From an uncultured Lachnospiraceae bacterium (GTDB lineage Bacteria > Bacillota > Clostridia > Lachnospirales > Lachnospiraceae): a stretch of DNA of 64,000 nt. Both the position numbers and the translations under genes were made by a program. The DNA lies in contig CAJLRL010000005.1 in assembly GCA_905209075.1 (NCBI GenBank), positions 45,928 to 109,927 of the forward strand, given 5' to 3'. The notes below the pieces were generated by a model. It worked only from the letters and a program-made list of their open reading frames with translations. It searched no databases and was not told where the DNA came from. Shown piece by piece: positions 8,753 through 18,044 of this stretch; position 1 is the first letter of the stretch; every line of letters begins with the position of its first letter.

Positions 8753-10519
8753 CTAGAACTTGCGGAAACGATTATATCTTTCTTCCACCAACTCTTCTTT
8801 TGTTTTCTTACTCTCTTTTTCAAGAAATTTCTTCATATTTCCTTTCATATAGTTTCCGATAGAAGAAAGTGCATCCTCATCGGCTCCACCATACTCCGGA
8901 ATAATATCATCAACGACATCCAGTTCTTTTAAATCGTGCGCAGTTATCTTCATAACCTCTGCTGCCTCTTTTGCACGTTTTCCATCCTTCCAAAGGATCG
9001 AAGCAAAGCCTTCCGGTGAAAGGATAGAATATGTAGCATTTTCCATCATCCAGACTTCATTTCCGACTGAAAGAGCTAAAGCTCCACCACTTCCGCCTTC
9101 ACCTATCATAAGACATAAAATCGGAACCTTTATTCCTGACATCTCATATAAATTTCTTGCAATTGCTTCTCCCTGTCCATTTTCCTCTGCTTCCATTCCA
9201 GGGTATGCACCTGATGTATTTACAAATGTTATTATCGGACGGTTAAATTTTTCAGCCTGCTTCATAAGGCGTAAAGCCTTTCTATAGCCTTCCGGTGATG
9301 GCATTCCATAATTTCTCCTGCCACAGTCCTCCAAATCTTTTCCCTTATGAACTCCGATCACAGTTACCGGCTGACCATCCAGATACGCAATCCCTCCTAC
9401 TATAGCAGGATCATCTCTGAAATATCTGTCTCCATGCATCTCCATGAATTCATCAAAAATATAATCCATGTAGTCAACAGATGCCAGTCTTCTTATCTGC
9501 CTTGCTGCGCTTACTTTATCCCATACTTTAAATGGCTTTGCTTTTGTCTCACGCTCCTTCATAAGCTCTGTCGGTTCATAACTATCATCCTGATGAAGTG
9601 GATCAAAATTATTATATCCATCAAGCGGCTTATGAATGTGGAGTATCTTATAGAGCGTCATTTTCAAGCTTTCACGCTCAACTATCATATCAACAAATCC
9701 GTGTTCAAGCTGGAACTCTGCCCTTTGGAAACCTTCCGGCAGCTTCTGTCCTATGGTCTGCTCAATAACTCGTGGTCCTGCAAATCCAATAAGTGCTTTT
9801 GGCTCGGCGAGGATTATATCTCCAAGCATTGCAAAGCTTGCTGTGACGCCTCCGGTTGTAGGATCTGTAAGAACAGGAACGTATAAGAGTCCTGCCTGTG
9901 AATGTTTTTTTGCTGCGGCTGAGGTTTTTGCCATCTGCATAAGTGAAATGATTCCCTCCTGCATCCTCGCACCACCAGAACAGCAGAATAATATTACAGG
10001 AAGCTTTTCTTCTGTAGCTCTTTCAAATGCACGGGTGATCTTCTCACCGACAACATGCCCCATACTTCCCATCATAAAACGTGAATCTATCACACCAAGA
10101 ACTGTATCTTCTCCATAGATTTTTGCCTTTCCTACGATAATTCCCTCAGTAAGTCCGGTCTTTTCCTGTGTCTTTGCAATTTTTTCCTCATATTCCGGGA
10201 AATTAAGCGGGTTTTCTGTTACAAGTTCACTGAACCATGGCTCAAATGTATCCTTGTCCGCAACCATTCTTATTCTGTTTTTTGCTCTCACACGGAAATA
10301 ATGGTTACATTCATAACAAACATATTTATGTTTTTTTACTACATCTTTTAATATCGTCTTCCCACATTTTGGACACACGATAGTCTCAGGCGCTTCATCC
10401 TGTATCGTCTGCGTTTTCACAGTATCTGCCGCTTCTGTAACATTAACGTTCTCAGCAGATTTAGCAGAAGCCTCTGCCTCGATTTCTTTATCTTTATTTC
10501 TATTCTTAAATAACTTCAT
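8753..10519 (-). CDS. accDA: Fused acetyl-CoA carboxylase carboxyltransferase, beta (AccD) plus alpha (AccA)
   Basis: The N-terminal half is AccD, with a four-cysteine zinc ribbon (VCPKCGKTIL, then VCYECNHYF) and GGARMQEG; the C-terminal half, from about residue 310, is AccA, with MEMHGDRYFRDD, NTSGAYPG and GEGGSGGAL. Together they transfer the carboxyl group from biotin to acetyl-CoA. The start at 10519 (588 residues) is preferred over an upstream one because AAGGGAG precedes it. AccB and AccC, needed for the other half-reaction, are not in this operon or window. Confidence 0.93.
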   Translation of the reverse strand: MKLFKNRNKDKEIEAEASAKSAENVNVTEAADTVKTQTIQDEAPETIVCPKCGKTILKDVVKKHKYVCYECNHYFRVRAKNRIRMVADKDTFEPWFSELVTENPLNFPEYEEKIAKTQEKTGLTEGIIVGKAKIYGEDTVLGVIDSRFMMGSMGHVVGEKITRAFERATEEKLPVILFCCSGGARMQEGIISLMQMAKTSAAAKKHSQAGLLYVPVLTDPTTGGVTASFAMLGDIILAEPKALIGFAGPRVIEQTIGQKLPEGFQRAEFQLEHGFVDMIVERESLKMTLYKILHIHKPLDGYNNFDPLHQDDSYEPTELMKERETKAKPFKVWDKVSAARQIRRLASVDYMDYIFDEFMEMHGDRYFRDDPAIVGGIAYLDGQPVTVIGVHKGKDLEDCGRRNYGMPSPEGYRKALRLMKQAEKFNRPIITFVNTSGAYPGMEAEENGQGEAIARNLYEMSGIKVPILCLMIGEGGSGGALALSVGNEVWMMENATYSILSPEGFASILWKDGKRAKEAAEVMKITAHDLKELDVVDDIIPEYGGADEDALSSIGNYMKGNMKKFLEKESKKTKEELVEERYNRFRKF

Positions 10520-10541
10520 GATATCTCCCTTTTTACACCAG

Positions 10542-10970
10542 CTATCCGATTGCAAATGTAAGCTCTGCCATGCAGGCTGTCTTACCATTTACTTTTGCAA
10601 CGGCTTTTCCTACACCAATAGGGCCTTTTACTTTTATGATCTCAGTCGTAAGCTCAAGAGTATCTCCCGGCACAACCTTCTGTTTAAACTTTGCATTATT
10701 TATTCCTGCAAAATAAGCTGTTTTTCCTTTCCACTCATCCTGACACAAGATTGCAACCGCCCCAGTCTGGGCAAGTGCTTCAATGATAAGAACTCCTGGC
10801 ATGACCGGGTTTCCCGGAAAATGTCCCATGAAATATGGTTCATTCATAGTCACATTCTTTTTTGCAACCGCTTTTTCTCCCGGCACAAGTTCCTCGATCG
10901 TATCTATAAGCAGAAATGGATTGCGATGTGGAAGGATTTCCATGATCTGTTGTGTATTTAATAATGACAT
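10542..10970 (-). CDS. fabZ: 3-hydroxyacyl-ACP dehydratase
   Basis: The 142-residue hot-dog protein begins with HRNPFLLID and has the catalytic His in GHFPGNPVMPG and Glu in LIIEALAQTG. It dehydrates 3-hydroxyacyl-ACP in each elongation cycle. It sits between fabF and accDA; AAAGGA precedes the start. FabZ paralogs of the FabN type can isomerise double bonds, and sequence alone does not exclude that. Confidence 0.95.
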   Translation of the reverse strand: MSLLNTQQIMEILPHRNPFLLIDTIEELVPGEKAVAKKNVTMNEPYFMGHFPGNPVMPGVLIIEALAQTGAVAILCQDEWKGKTAYFAGINNAKFKQKVVPGDTLELTTEIIKVKGPIGVGKAVAKVNGKTACMAELTFAIG

Positions 10971-11008
10971 ATGCTCATGTCCTTTCTACTAATTCATGCT
11001 GTTTAGAC

Positions 11009-12241
11009 TTATTTATATGCTTTCAGCAAAATACTTGCGTTATGGCCTCCGAACCCAAGTGAGTTGCTGAGTGCATACTCTACCGGCTCTTCATAGCTTT
11101 CCTTACAGTAATTAAGATCGATCTCTTCATCAGGTGTCTCGTATCCGACTGTTTTATGGATAAATCCATCCTGGATTTCCTTTACACATGTGATAAACTC
11201 CACTGCTCCGGCAGCTCCGAGAAGATGTCCGATCATTGATTTTGTAGAATTGATCTTTAAATCTGCAGCCTCATCTCCGAACGCAAGCTTTATCGCTCTT
11301 GTCTCGAACAGATCATTGTGATGTGTTCCTGTTCCATGCGCATTAATATATTTTACATCGGCTGGCACAACACCTGCATCGTTCATTGCGTTTGTCATAG
11401 CTCTGGCTGCCCCGGCACCATCCTCCTGTGGTGAAGTGATATGATATGCATCAGATGAACATCCGTATCCGGCTACCTCAGCATATATCTTTGCGCCTCT
11501 TGCCTTTGCATGCTCAAGCTCCTCAAGGATTACAACTCCGGCACCTTCTCCCATTACGAAACCACTTCTGTTTTTATCAAATGGAAGTGAGCATTTTGCC
11601 GGATCATCCACTGTCGAAAGCGCTGTAAGTGCTGTAAACCCTGCTATTCCTATAGGACATACACTGCCCTCTGTTCCTCCGGCAACCATCACATCAGCTT
11701 CCCCATACTGGATACTTCTGTATGCTTCACCGATAGTATTTGTTCCTGTCGCACATGCCGTAACATCATTTATACTCTTTCCTTTGAGTCCGAACTGGAT
11801 GGAAACATTTCCTGCTGCCATATTGCAGATCATAAGTGGAACAAGGAGAGGATTTACCCTTCCCGGCCCTTTCTCATGAAGCTTCTGTGTTTCACGTTCC
11901 ATTGCCTGAAGACTTCCGATTCCCGAACCGATCGCACAGCCTACCATGTACGGGTCTTCTTTTGAAATATCAAGTCCACTGTCCTCGATCGCCTCTTTAG
12001 CAGCTGCTACCGCATACTGTGAAAAAGGCTCCATCCTCTTTGCTGCTTTTCTGTCCATGAAATCCTGTGGATTAAAATCTTTAAGTTCTGCTGCTATATG
12101 ACATTTATAATCTGTCGTGTCAAATTTTGTTATCCGGTCAAATCCGATCTTTCCGGCTTTTACTGAATCCCAAAAATCATCTACATTAAGTCCGATCGGT
12201 GTCACTGCTCCAAGTCCTGTTACAACTACTCTTCTACTCAT
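11009..12241 (-). CDS. fabF: 3-oxoacyl-ACP synthase II
   Basis: Condensing enzyme of elongation, 410 residues. The Cys-His-His triad is present: TACATGTN, NAHGTGTHHND and KSMIGHLLGAAG. Its start codon overlaps the fabG stop by four bases (ATGA), showing translational coupling. Followed by fabZ after 38 bases. Confidence 0.96.
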   Translation of the reverse strand: MSRRVVVTGLGAVTPIGLNVDDFWDSVKAGKIGFDRITKFDTTDYKCHIAAELKDFNPQDFMDRKAAKRMEPFSQYAVAAAKEAIEDSGLDISKEDPYMVGCAIGSGIGSLQAMERETQKLHEKGPGRVNPLLVPLMICNMAAGNVSIQFGLKGKSINDVTACATGTNTIGEAYRSIQYGEADVMVAGGTEGSVCPIGIAGFTALTALSTVDDPAKCSLPFDKNRSGFVMGEGAGVVILEELEHAKARGAKIYAEVAGYGCSSDAYHITSPQEDGAGAARAMTNAMNDAGVVPADVKYINAHGTGTHHNDLFETRAIKLAFGDEAADLKINSTKSMIGHLLGAAGAVEFITCVKEIQDGFIHKTVGYETPDEEIDLNYCKESYEEPVEYALSNSLGFGGHNASILLKAYK

Positions 12242-12978
12242 ATTGCCATTCCTCCGTCAACAGAAAGCACCTGTCCTGTTATATACCCAGCTGCATCTGA
12301 TGCTAAAAATAATACTGCGTTTGCTATATCCTGTGGTTTTCCGGTTCTTCCGAGCGGAATCTGTGAAATAAGATTTTCTTTTGCACTGTCTGAAAGTGCA
12401 TCTGTCATATCTGTATCAACAAATCCCGGTGCTACAGCGTTCACTGTTATTCCGCGGCTTGCAAGTTCCCTGGCAACCGCTTTCGTAAGTCCGATAACTC
12501 CCGCCTTGCTTGCACTGTAGTTTGCCTGTCCGGCATTTCCAAGTATTCCCGAAACAGACGATATATTGATGATCCTTCCTGATTTTTGTTTAAGGAAATA
12601 TCTCGACATATGGCGTATAGTATTAAATGTGCCCTTTAAATTGGTATCAAGAACTGCATCATAATCATCCTCACTCATTTTCATAATAAGTCCGTCCCTT
12701 GTAATTCCTGCATTATTTACGAGGATGTCAATATGTTTATATTCTTTTATAATGGCTGTTATCATCTGCTGGCACTCTTCGAAATCAGATACATTACATT
12801 TATATGAAACCGCATCTCCTCCTGCTGCCTTTATCTCAGAAACTGTTTCCTCTGCCTTATCTTTAGAACCATTATAATTTACTATGACAAAGGCATTCTG
12901 TGCTGCAAGGGTAAGTGCTATCTGTCTGCCTATTCCCCTGCCGGCTCCTGTTACGAGCGCAACCTTACCTGTTAACAT
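12238..12978 (-). CDS. fabG: 3-oxoacyl-ACP reductase
   Basis: Short-chain dehydrogenase that reduces 3-oxoacyl-ACP with NADPH. Visible are GAGRGIGR (cofactor loop), NNAGITRD, and the catalytic Ser and YSASK (Tyr-x3-Lys). I prefer the ATG at 12978 (246 residues) to a TTG nine bases upstream, since GGAGG is only three bases from the TTG. The start lies inside the 3' end of fabD, so the two are coupled. Confidence 0.95.
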   Translation of the reverse strand: MLTGKVALVTGAGRGIGRQIALTLAAQNAFVIVNYNGSKDKAEETVSEIKAAGGDAVSYKCNVSDFEECQQMITAIIKEYKHIDILVNNAGITRDGLIMKMSEDDYDAVLDTNLKGTFNTIRHMSRYFLKQKSGRIINISSVSGILGNAGQANYSASKAGVIGLTKAVARELASRGITVNAVAPGFVDTDMTDALSDSAKENLISQIPLGRTGKPQDIANAVLFLASDAAGYITGQVLSVDGGMAI

Positions 12979-13891
12979 ACTTTTCAAAATCCTCCAGTTT
13001 ATCTATATTTACGACTTTTACGTCTCTGTTTATCTTTCTCATAAATCCAGCGAGTGAGCGTCCCGGTCCGATTTCAATAAATTCGTCCGCACCATCTGCT
13101 ATAAGGCGCTCAATTGTCTGCTGCCAGCGGACAGAAGACGAAACCTGACGTTTCAGATAATCTTTTACGTCATCCTTTGATGCTACATAATCCGCTGTAA
13201 CATTTGTAATGTAAGGCACTTTTATATCATGTATTTCCACATCCTTTAATGCCTCACCAAGTTTTTCCCCTGCACCTTCTAACATTTTTGAATGGAAAGG
13301 ACCACTAACCTTAAGCGGTACCGCTCTTTTTGCACCAGCCTCGCTGCATGCTGCTGCCGCCTTATCCACTGCATCTTTCTGTCCGGTTATAACGATCTGT
13401 CCCGGACAGTTATAATTTGCGATCGATACAACAGCACTTTCTTTCTGTGCTGTTTCTTTACATATTTCTTCTATCTTTTCAGGATCAAGTCCCAAAACAG
13501 CAGTCATTGCTCCCCCTGTCGGAACAGCCTCCTGCATATATATCCCTCTTTTTCTGACAACGCCAAATGCGTCCTCCATCGTCATAGCACCGGAAGCAAT
13601 GAGAGCACCATATTCTCCAAGACTAAGGCCTGCTGTAACGTCAGGTGTTATTCCTTTATCTACAAGCGCCTTATAAAGTGCAGCTTCTACTGTAAGCATG
13701 CAGATCTGTGTGTACTCTGTTATGTTTAATTTATCGTTTTCTGTAAAACAAAGATTTGGAATGTCAAGTCCTGATTTTTCACTTGCAAGTTCAAAAATTT
13801 CTTTTACCTGTGGCATTGAGTCATAAAATCCTTTGCCCATTCCAACATATTGTGAACCCTGTCCCGGGAACATAAATACTCTCTTGCCCAT
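12965..13891 (-). CDS. fabD: Malonyl-CoA:ACP transacylase
   Basis: Transfers malonyl from CoA to ACP. The nucleophile serine sits in GLSLGEYGAL (GHSLGE in most relatives, so the residue before Ser is Leu rather than His) and the catalytic His in GPFHSKM. FPGQGSQ near the N-terminus is diagnostic. Length 308 is usual. AAAAGGAG precedes the start. Confidence 0.95.
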   Translation of the reverse strand: MGKRVFMFPGQGSQYVGMGKGFYDSMPQVKEIFELASEKSGLDIPNLCFTENDKLNITEYTQICMLTVEAALYKALVDKGITPDVTAGLSLGEYGALIASGAMTMEDAFGVVRKRGIYMQEAVPTGGAMTAVLGLDPEKIEEICKETAQKESAVVSIANYNCPGQIVITGQKDAVDKAAAACSEAGAKRAVPLKVSGPFHSKMLEGAGEKLGEALKDVEIHDIKVPYITNVTADYVASKDDVKDYLKRQVSSSVRWQQTIERLIADGADEFIEIGPGRSLAGFMRKINRDVKVVNIDKLEDFEKYVNR

Positions 13892-13923
13892 TTTCCAGTT
13901 TCTCCTTTTATCTAGTCCTTTAC

Positions 13924-14829
13924 TTATTTAATCCCTGCAACATCTTTCAATATTTCTTCGCATGTCTCTTCTTTTTTTATGAGGCCTGCTATCTGACCTG
14001 CCATGACACTGCCATATGTAACGTCGCCCTCCACTACAGCTTTTCTGAGTGCTCCAAGAGTCATCTTTTCCAGTTCTTCAAGTCCGGCTCCCTCTTTTTC
14101 TTTTTTGAGATATTCCCTTGTCATCTTATTTCTGAGAACACGGATCGGATGTCCGGTACTTGTTCCGGTTACCTGTGAATCGATATCCTTCGCCTTTATG
14201 ATTTTCTGCTTATAATTCTCATGAACAATCGACTCCTTTGCTGTGACGAAACGCGTTCCCATCTGAACGGCTTCCGCACCAAGTGCCATCGCTGCATTAA
14301 ATCCTCTGTTATCTGCGATTCCTCCTGCAGCTATAACAGGAATTTCCACTGCATCAACAACCTGCGGAACAAGCGTCATAGTAGTTTGTGAACCTATGTG
14401 TCCTCCCGATTCCATTCCCTCTGCTACAACTGCAGATGCGCCACCTCTTTCCATAAGCTTTGCAAGCGCAACACTTGCAACTACAGGAATAACTATAACT
14501 CCGGCTTCCTTCCACATCTGCATGTATTTTGCGGGATTTCCTGCTCCGGTTGTCACAACCTTCACTTTTTCCTCTGCTATTATCCTTGCTATTTCATCGG
14601 CTTCAGGATTCATGAGCATTAAATTTACTCCAAACGGCTTATCTGTTTCTTTTTTCGCTGCCTGTATCTGTTCCCTTACCCATGAAGCCGGTGCGCCTCC
14701 GGCACCAATAATACCAAGACCTCCGGCATTTGAAACAGCACTGGCCAGTTCGTGTGTTGCAACCCATGCCATTCCTCCCTGGATTATGGGATATTCAATT
14801 CCCAGAAGCTTTGTTACTCTCGTTTCCAT
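13924..14829 (-). CDS. fabK: FMN-dependent enoyl-ACP reductase II
   Basis: FabK is the flavin-dependent alternative to FabI and completes each elongation cycle. A TIM-barrel of the nitronate monooxygenase type is visible, with IQGGMAWV, GAGGAPASW, and the phosphate-binding segments AAGGIAD and MGTRFVTAKES. Start chosen at 14829 (301 residues): GAGG precedes this ATG and the gene begins two bases past the acpP stop. Possession of FabK usually means low sensitivity to triclosan-type FabI inhibitors; that is family knowledge, not tested here. Confidence 0.94.
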   Translation of the reverse strand: METRVTKLLGIEYPIIQGGMAWVATHELASAVSNAGGLGIIGAGGAPASWVREQIQAAKKETDKPFGVNLMLMNPEADEIARIIAEEKVKVVTTGAGNPAKYMQMWKEAGVIVIPVVASVALAKLMERGGASAVVAEGMESGGHIGSQTTMTLVPQVVDAVEIPVIAAGGIADNRGFNAAMALGAEAVQMGTRFVTAKESIVHENYKQKIIKAKDIDSQVTGTSTGHPIRVLRNKMTREYLKKEKEGAGLEELEKMTLGALRKAVVEGDVTYGSVMAGQIAGLIKKEETCEEILKDVAGIK

Positions 14830-14830
14830 T

Positions 14831-15064
14831 TTACGCCTCAACACCTTTAGCTTTTAAATACTCTATAATATCATTTACAGTTTCGATCTTTTCAAGATCC
14901 TCTGAAGGAATTTCCACTCCGTACTCCTCCTCAAGTGACATAACAAGCTCGAAAAGATCAAGGGAATCAGCCTCTAAATCCTCTTTGAAATTTGACTCTA
15001 ATTTAATGTCCTCCGCATCAATTCCTAACTGATCTGCTACGATTTCTTTAATTTTTTCAAACAT
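14831..15064 (-). CDS. acpP: Acyl carrier protein
   Basis: The 77-residue acidic protein carries the DSLDLFELV motif, whose serine receives phosphopantetheine. It is the first gene of the fatty acid operon, with AAAGGAG before the ATG and the promoter and likely FabT operator just upstream. Confidence 0.97.
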   Translation of the reverse strand: MFEKIKEIVADQLGIDAEDIKLESNFKEDLEADSLDLFELVMSLEEEYGVEIPSEDLEKIETVNDIIEYLKAKGVEA

Positions 15065-15105
15065 AGTAATTTTCTCCTTTATTCTTGTTTTAGAAATGTT
15101 TGGTG

Positions 15106-15144
15106 TTTCAAATATTTAGCATATCAAAACATTTGATGTTCAAA
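15106..15144 (-). promoter_or_regulatory. Likely FabT operator in the acpP leader
   Basis: Two overlapping perfect palindromes sit here: ATCAAA-ACA-TTTGAT at 15123-15137 and TTTGA-TGT-TCAAA at 15132-15144, with further TTTCAAA half-sites near 15106. They span the -10 to about +15 of the acpP promoter. Known FabT sites in streptococci are TTTGA-N3-TCAAA-like, so autoregulated repression of the operon is inferred. Confidence 0.7.
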
Positions 15145-15171
15145 GTATATCACAACAAAAATACTTGTCAA
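15144..15171 (-). promoter_or_regulatory. Promoter of the fatty acid operon
   Basis: Minus-strand TTGACA, 16 bases, TATACT, ending about 80 bases before acpP. The -10 box overlaps the distal palindrome of the operator. Confidence 0.8.
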
Positions 15172-15267
15172 GTCAAAATATTTCCTTTCCAAACCTTTTT
15201 ATCAGACTTTAAATAAAGAGTGCGCTTACTTTTGTTGTACAATAAGTTACAGAATAATTCCTGCACA

Positions 15268-15297
15268 CAAAAACAGACCTGCGTTTCCGCAGGCCTG
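15268..15297 (-). terminator. Intrinsic terminator of the penicillin-binding protein gene
   Basis: Nine-base stem AGGCCTGCG / CGCAGGTCT with a GAAA loop on the minus strand, followed by TTTTTG. It lies about 65 bases past the stop at 15362. Confidence 0.88.
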
Positions 15298-15361
15298 CCG
15301 GCTTATAAATATTTATTTTTTGTGACATGCCATTTACATAGGCAAGTGTATTTACCTTACA

Positions 15362-17887
15362 CTATGGTGTTGTCTGATCTGCCGGACTGCTGCCGTCACC
15401 TGTATTTCCGGTGTCGGCGCCGGTATTTCCGCCAGTATTATCTCCTGTATTTCCGGCGCCTCCTCCGGTTGTACTGTCAGTGTTCCCACCTGTCGTATCG
15501 CCGGTGTTGCCACCGGTTGTATCTGTTGTATCTGCGCCAGTTGCATCCGCAGCATTTCCACCAGTTGTATTACCGGTGCCGCTGTTTGTTGTATCCCCCG
15601 GTGTAGTATTATCTGTTGCTGCTCCTGTATTTCCACCGGTCGTTCCTGCATTTCCACCAGCTTCTCCTGTATTTCCGCCAGTTGTATCTGTAGTATTTGT
15701 ATTTCCGGACGGAGTCGTTGTTCCTGTCGTACTCTGATCAGGGGTAGTCTGCTGGCTCTGATCTGTTGTTGTACCATTTCCTGTAGCGGCATCCGGTGTC
15801 TGTGCCGCAGCTCCATCATCAGGCGTCTGCTCATCCTGCAATTCCTGTGCATTTTCTTCGTATGTGCTGTCATCATTATCAGAATAATCCTGTGACATCT
15901 GTGCATACGGCAGAAAATCAAGCGGCGTAAGACCGTCATGTATATCATCCATGTACTGCTTCCATATCTGTGCCGGATATGAGCTTCCGGTAAGACTGCT
16001 TACTGACTCAGGCATATCGCAGCCCACCCAGACACTTGTTGTATAGTATCTTGTATATCCACAGAACCAACCATCCTTTTTATCGTTTGTTGTTCCTGTT
16101 TTACCTGCACATGGCATATCATTTTCGAGCTTTGCTTTTCTTCCTGTTCCGTCTGCCATAACACCGGTAAGGACATCAGTCATCATCCTTGACGCTGTTT
16201 CTTTGTATATAACGGTTTCAACAGGTGAAGATGTATATACAATGTTCTCATTTCCATCAACTATTGATGTAACACATGTAGGTTTACGATATAATCCATC
16301 ATTTTCAAGTGTTGCATATGCCGATGCCATCTCAAGCGGCGATGTTCCCGTTGTAAATCCACCGAGTGCCGTGGCGATCGTGTAATCAGAATCGACTATA
16401 TTCGTAAAATTCATATTCTTTAAATATTTAAGCCCTGTTTCTGGTGTAACATCCTCGTATACCTGCCATGCAACAGTGTTTAATGACTGTTCGACCGCAT
16501 AACGAATTGTGACATCTCCATGATATGTGTCTCCTGCGTTTGATGGTCCTCCATCAAATTTATGGTCATCAACCACCGAATCCGGTGTATAACCGTTTTC
16601 AAATGCCGGAGTATAGACTATAAGCGGTTTTATTGAACTTCCTGGCTGTCGGTGGCTTTGGAATGCCCTGTTTAAAGTATGGTTCGTAAAGTCCTGGCTG
16701 CGTCCTCCTACTATAGCAACCACATATCCGTTTGAGTTATCGATGGAAACAGCCGCACCCTGCAGCTTATACATTCCATCATCCGTCACGTCGGTAAAGT
16801 CAGCCAGTGCCGTATCCACAGAATCCTGCAATTTTTCCTGCTTATCAAGGTCTATTGATGTATATATTTTGTATCCTTCTGAATAAAGTTTTTTCTGGCA
16901 GTATGAATAAAGCTCATCATATGATTCATCATATTTTTTTTCATCATCCGTCGAATCAAAATAATATTTGAATTTAAATCCTTCGTTCTCCATCAGAGCC
17001 TCTGTAGCACAAAAGTATGCATATGTGTCTACATAGTTATTCTTTACGGTATCATCTGATTTGGAAACATTCAGCACGATTTCCTCGCTTACCGCCTTTT
17101 CATACTCAGCCTGTGTGATTTTTCCATCCTCGCGCATATTCTTAAGTATAAGATTACGCCTCTTTATTGTGTGATCCTGATTTACTATAGGATCATAGTA
17201 AGTAGGACTATTGGGAATGGAGCATAAAAATGCTGTCTGTGAAAGATCCAGATCCTTTAATTCACAGTTAAAATATCCATGGCATGCCGCCTCGATCCCA
17301 TAATATCCATTAGCAAAATATATATTATTGAGATAAAACTCCATAATATCGTTTTTACTGTATTTCTTTTCAAGCTGCATTGCAATAAAGATTTCCTTTA
17401 CTTTACGCTGCCATGTTTTTCCTGTATCAAGGTATATATTCCTCGCAAGCTGCATCGTTATCGTGCTTCCACCCTGACTTACCTTTCCATCCTGAATTAT
17501 AGCTTTGGCCGCCCGGATTATGGCTTTATAGTCTACACCATTATGACTGTAAAACTTTTTATCCTCAATACTAACCATAGCCGTAACAAAGTTTGCCGGT
17601 ATATCCTCATATTTAACATATTCTGCGTCTTTTTCAGATGCTGTCTCAGATATAAGCGTACCATTCGTATCGTAGAGCAGGCTGGTCCTGGCAGGTACAA
17701 AGGTATTTTTATCTGACTGTTTTACCAGTTCTACAGCCTCGCTTCTTAGCTTTTGAACCTGTCCTGCATATCCACCGAAGAAATAGTATCCCAGTCCACC
17801 TAAAACTATGATCATGAGGAAAATCTGGAATTTTATCATAAACCAGAAAAAGCGGTGCTGCTTTTTCTTCTTTTTCTTCTTTGCCAT
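15362..17887 (-). CDS. Class A penicillin-binding protein with long Thr/Gly/Asn-rich tail
   Basis: A lysine-rich N-terminus and one membrane anchor (about residues 13-38) precede a GT51 glycosyltransferase domain (about 80-240; Glu108 in SIEDKKFYSH, then GGSTITMQLARN). The transpeptidase domain has Ser417 in PGSSIKP, QSLN at 467-470 and KTGTT at 596-600. It polymerises and crosslinks peptidoglycan outside the cell. From about 690 to 841 the sequence is low-complexity T/G/N/D built on TTGGN-type repeats, likely a flexible wall-spanning tail. Monocistronic, with its own promoter and terminator. PbpA/Pbp1A-type naming is left open. Confidence 0.93.
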   Translation of the reverse strand: MAKKKKKKKQHRFFWFMIKFQIFLMIIVLGGLGYYFFGGYAGQVQKLRSEAVELVKQSDKNTFVPARTSLLYDTNGTLISETASEKDAEYVKYEDIPANFVTAMVSIEDKKFYSHNGVDYKAIIRAAKAIIQDGKVSQGGSTITMQLARNIYLDTGKTWQRKVKEIFIAMQLEKKYSKNDIMEFYLNNIYFANGYYGIEAACHGYFNCELKDLDLSQTAFLCSIPNSPTYYDPIVNQDHTIKRRNLILKNMREDGKITQAEYEKAVSEEIVLNVSKSDDTVKNNYVDTYAYFCATEALMENEGFKFKYYFDSTDDEKKYDESYDELYSYCQKKLYSEGYKIYTSIDLDKQEKLQDSVDTALADFTDVTDDGMYKLQGAAVSIDNSNGYVVAIVGGRSQDFTNHTLNRAFQSHRQPGSSIKPLIVYTPAFENGYTPDSVVDDHKFDGGPSNAGDTYHGDVTIRYAVEQSLNTVAWQVYEDVTPETGLKYLKNMNFTNIVDSDYTIATALGGFTTGTSPLEMASAYATLENDGLYRKPTCVTSIVDGNENIVYTSSPVETVIYKETASRMMTDVLTGVMADGTGRKAKLENDMPCAGKTGTTNDKKDGWFCGYTRYYTTSVWVGCDMPESVSSLTGSSYPAQIWKQYMDDIHDGLTPLDFLPYAQMSQDYSDNDDSTYEENAQELQDEQTPDDGAAAQTPDAATGNGTTTDQSQQTTPDQSTTGTTTPSGNTNTTDTTGGNTGEAGGNAGTTGGNTGAATDNTTPGDTTNSGTGNTTGGNAADATGADTTDTTGGNTGDTTGGNTDSTTGGGAGNTGDNTGGNTGADTGNTGDGSSPADQTTP

Positions 17888-17925
17888 TTTGTCCTCCTAA
17901 AATTATATGTATAACTTTATTTCAT

Positions 17926-17954
17926 ACTATACAATACTTTTCGTGTAAAATCAA
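17926..17954 (-). promoter_or_regulatory. Promoter of the penicillin-binding protein gene
   Basis: Minus-strand TTGATT, 17 bases, TATAGT, about 40 bases before the start codon. Confidence 0.6.
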
Positions 17955-17994
17955 AAAATTGATAATGGATTTAATTTAAATTTAATACAAAATT

Positions 17995-18032
17995 AAGGAG
18001 TACCTATTATAAAGATATAATAAGTTCTCCTT
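17995..18032 (-). terminator. Hairpin after the SpoVT-like gene
   Basis: Minus-strand AAGGAG...CTCCTT arms extended by TTATTAT/ATAATA give a long stem just after the stop at 18045. The T-run is poor (AATTTTG), so terminator activity is uncertain. Confidence 0.45.
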
Positions 18033-18044
18033 TAAAAAATGTCT

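Noticed and set aside
9347..9886. Plus-strand frame of about 180 codons inside accDA
   Set aside because: Antisense to a strongly conserved gene, no ribosome site and no recognisable sequence.
10520..10588. Longer N-terminus of the AccDA fusion
   Set aside because: It overlaps the end of fabZ in another frame; the AAGGGAG-preceded ATG at 10519 starts the natural lysine-rich head.
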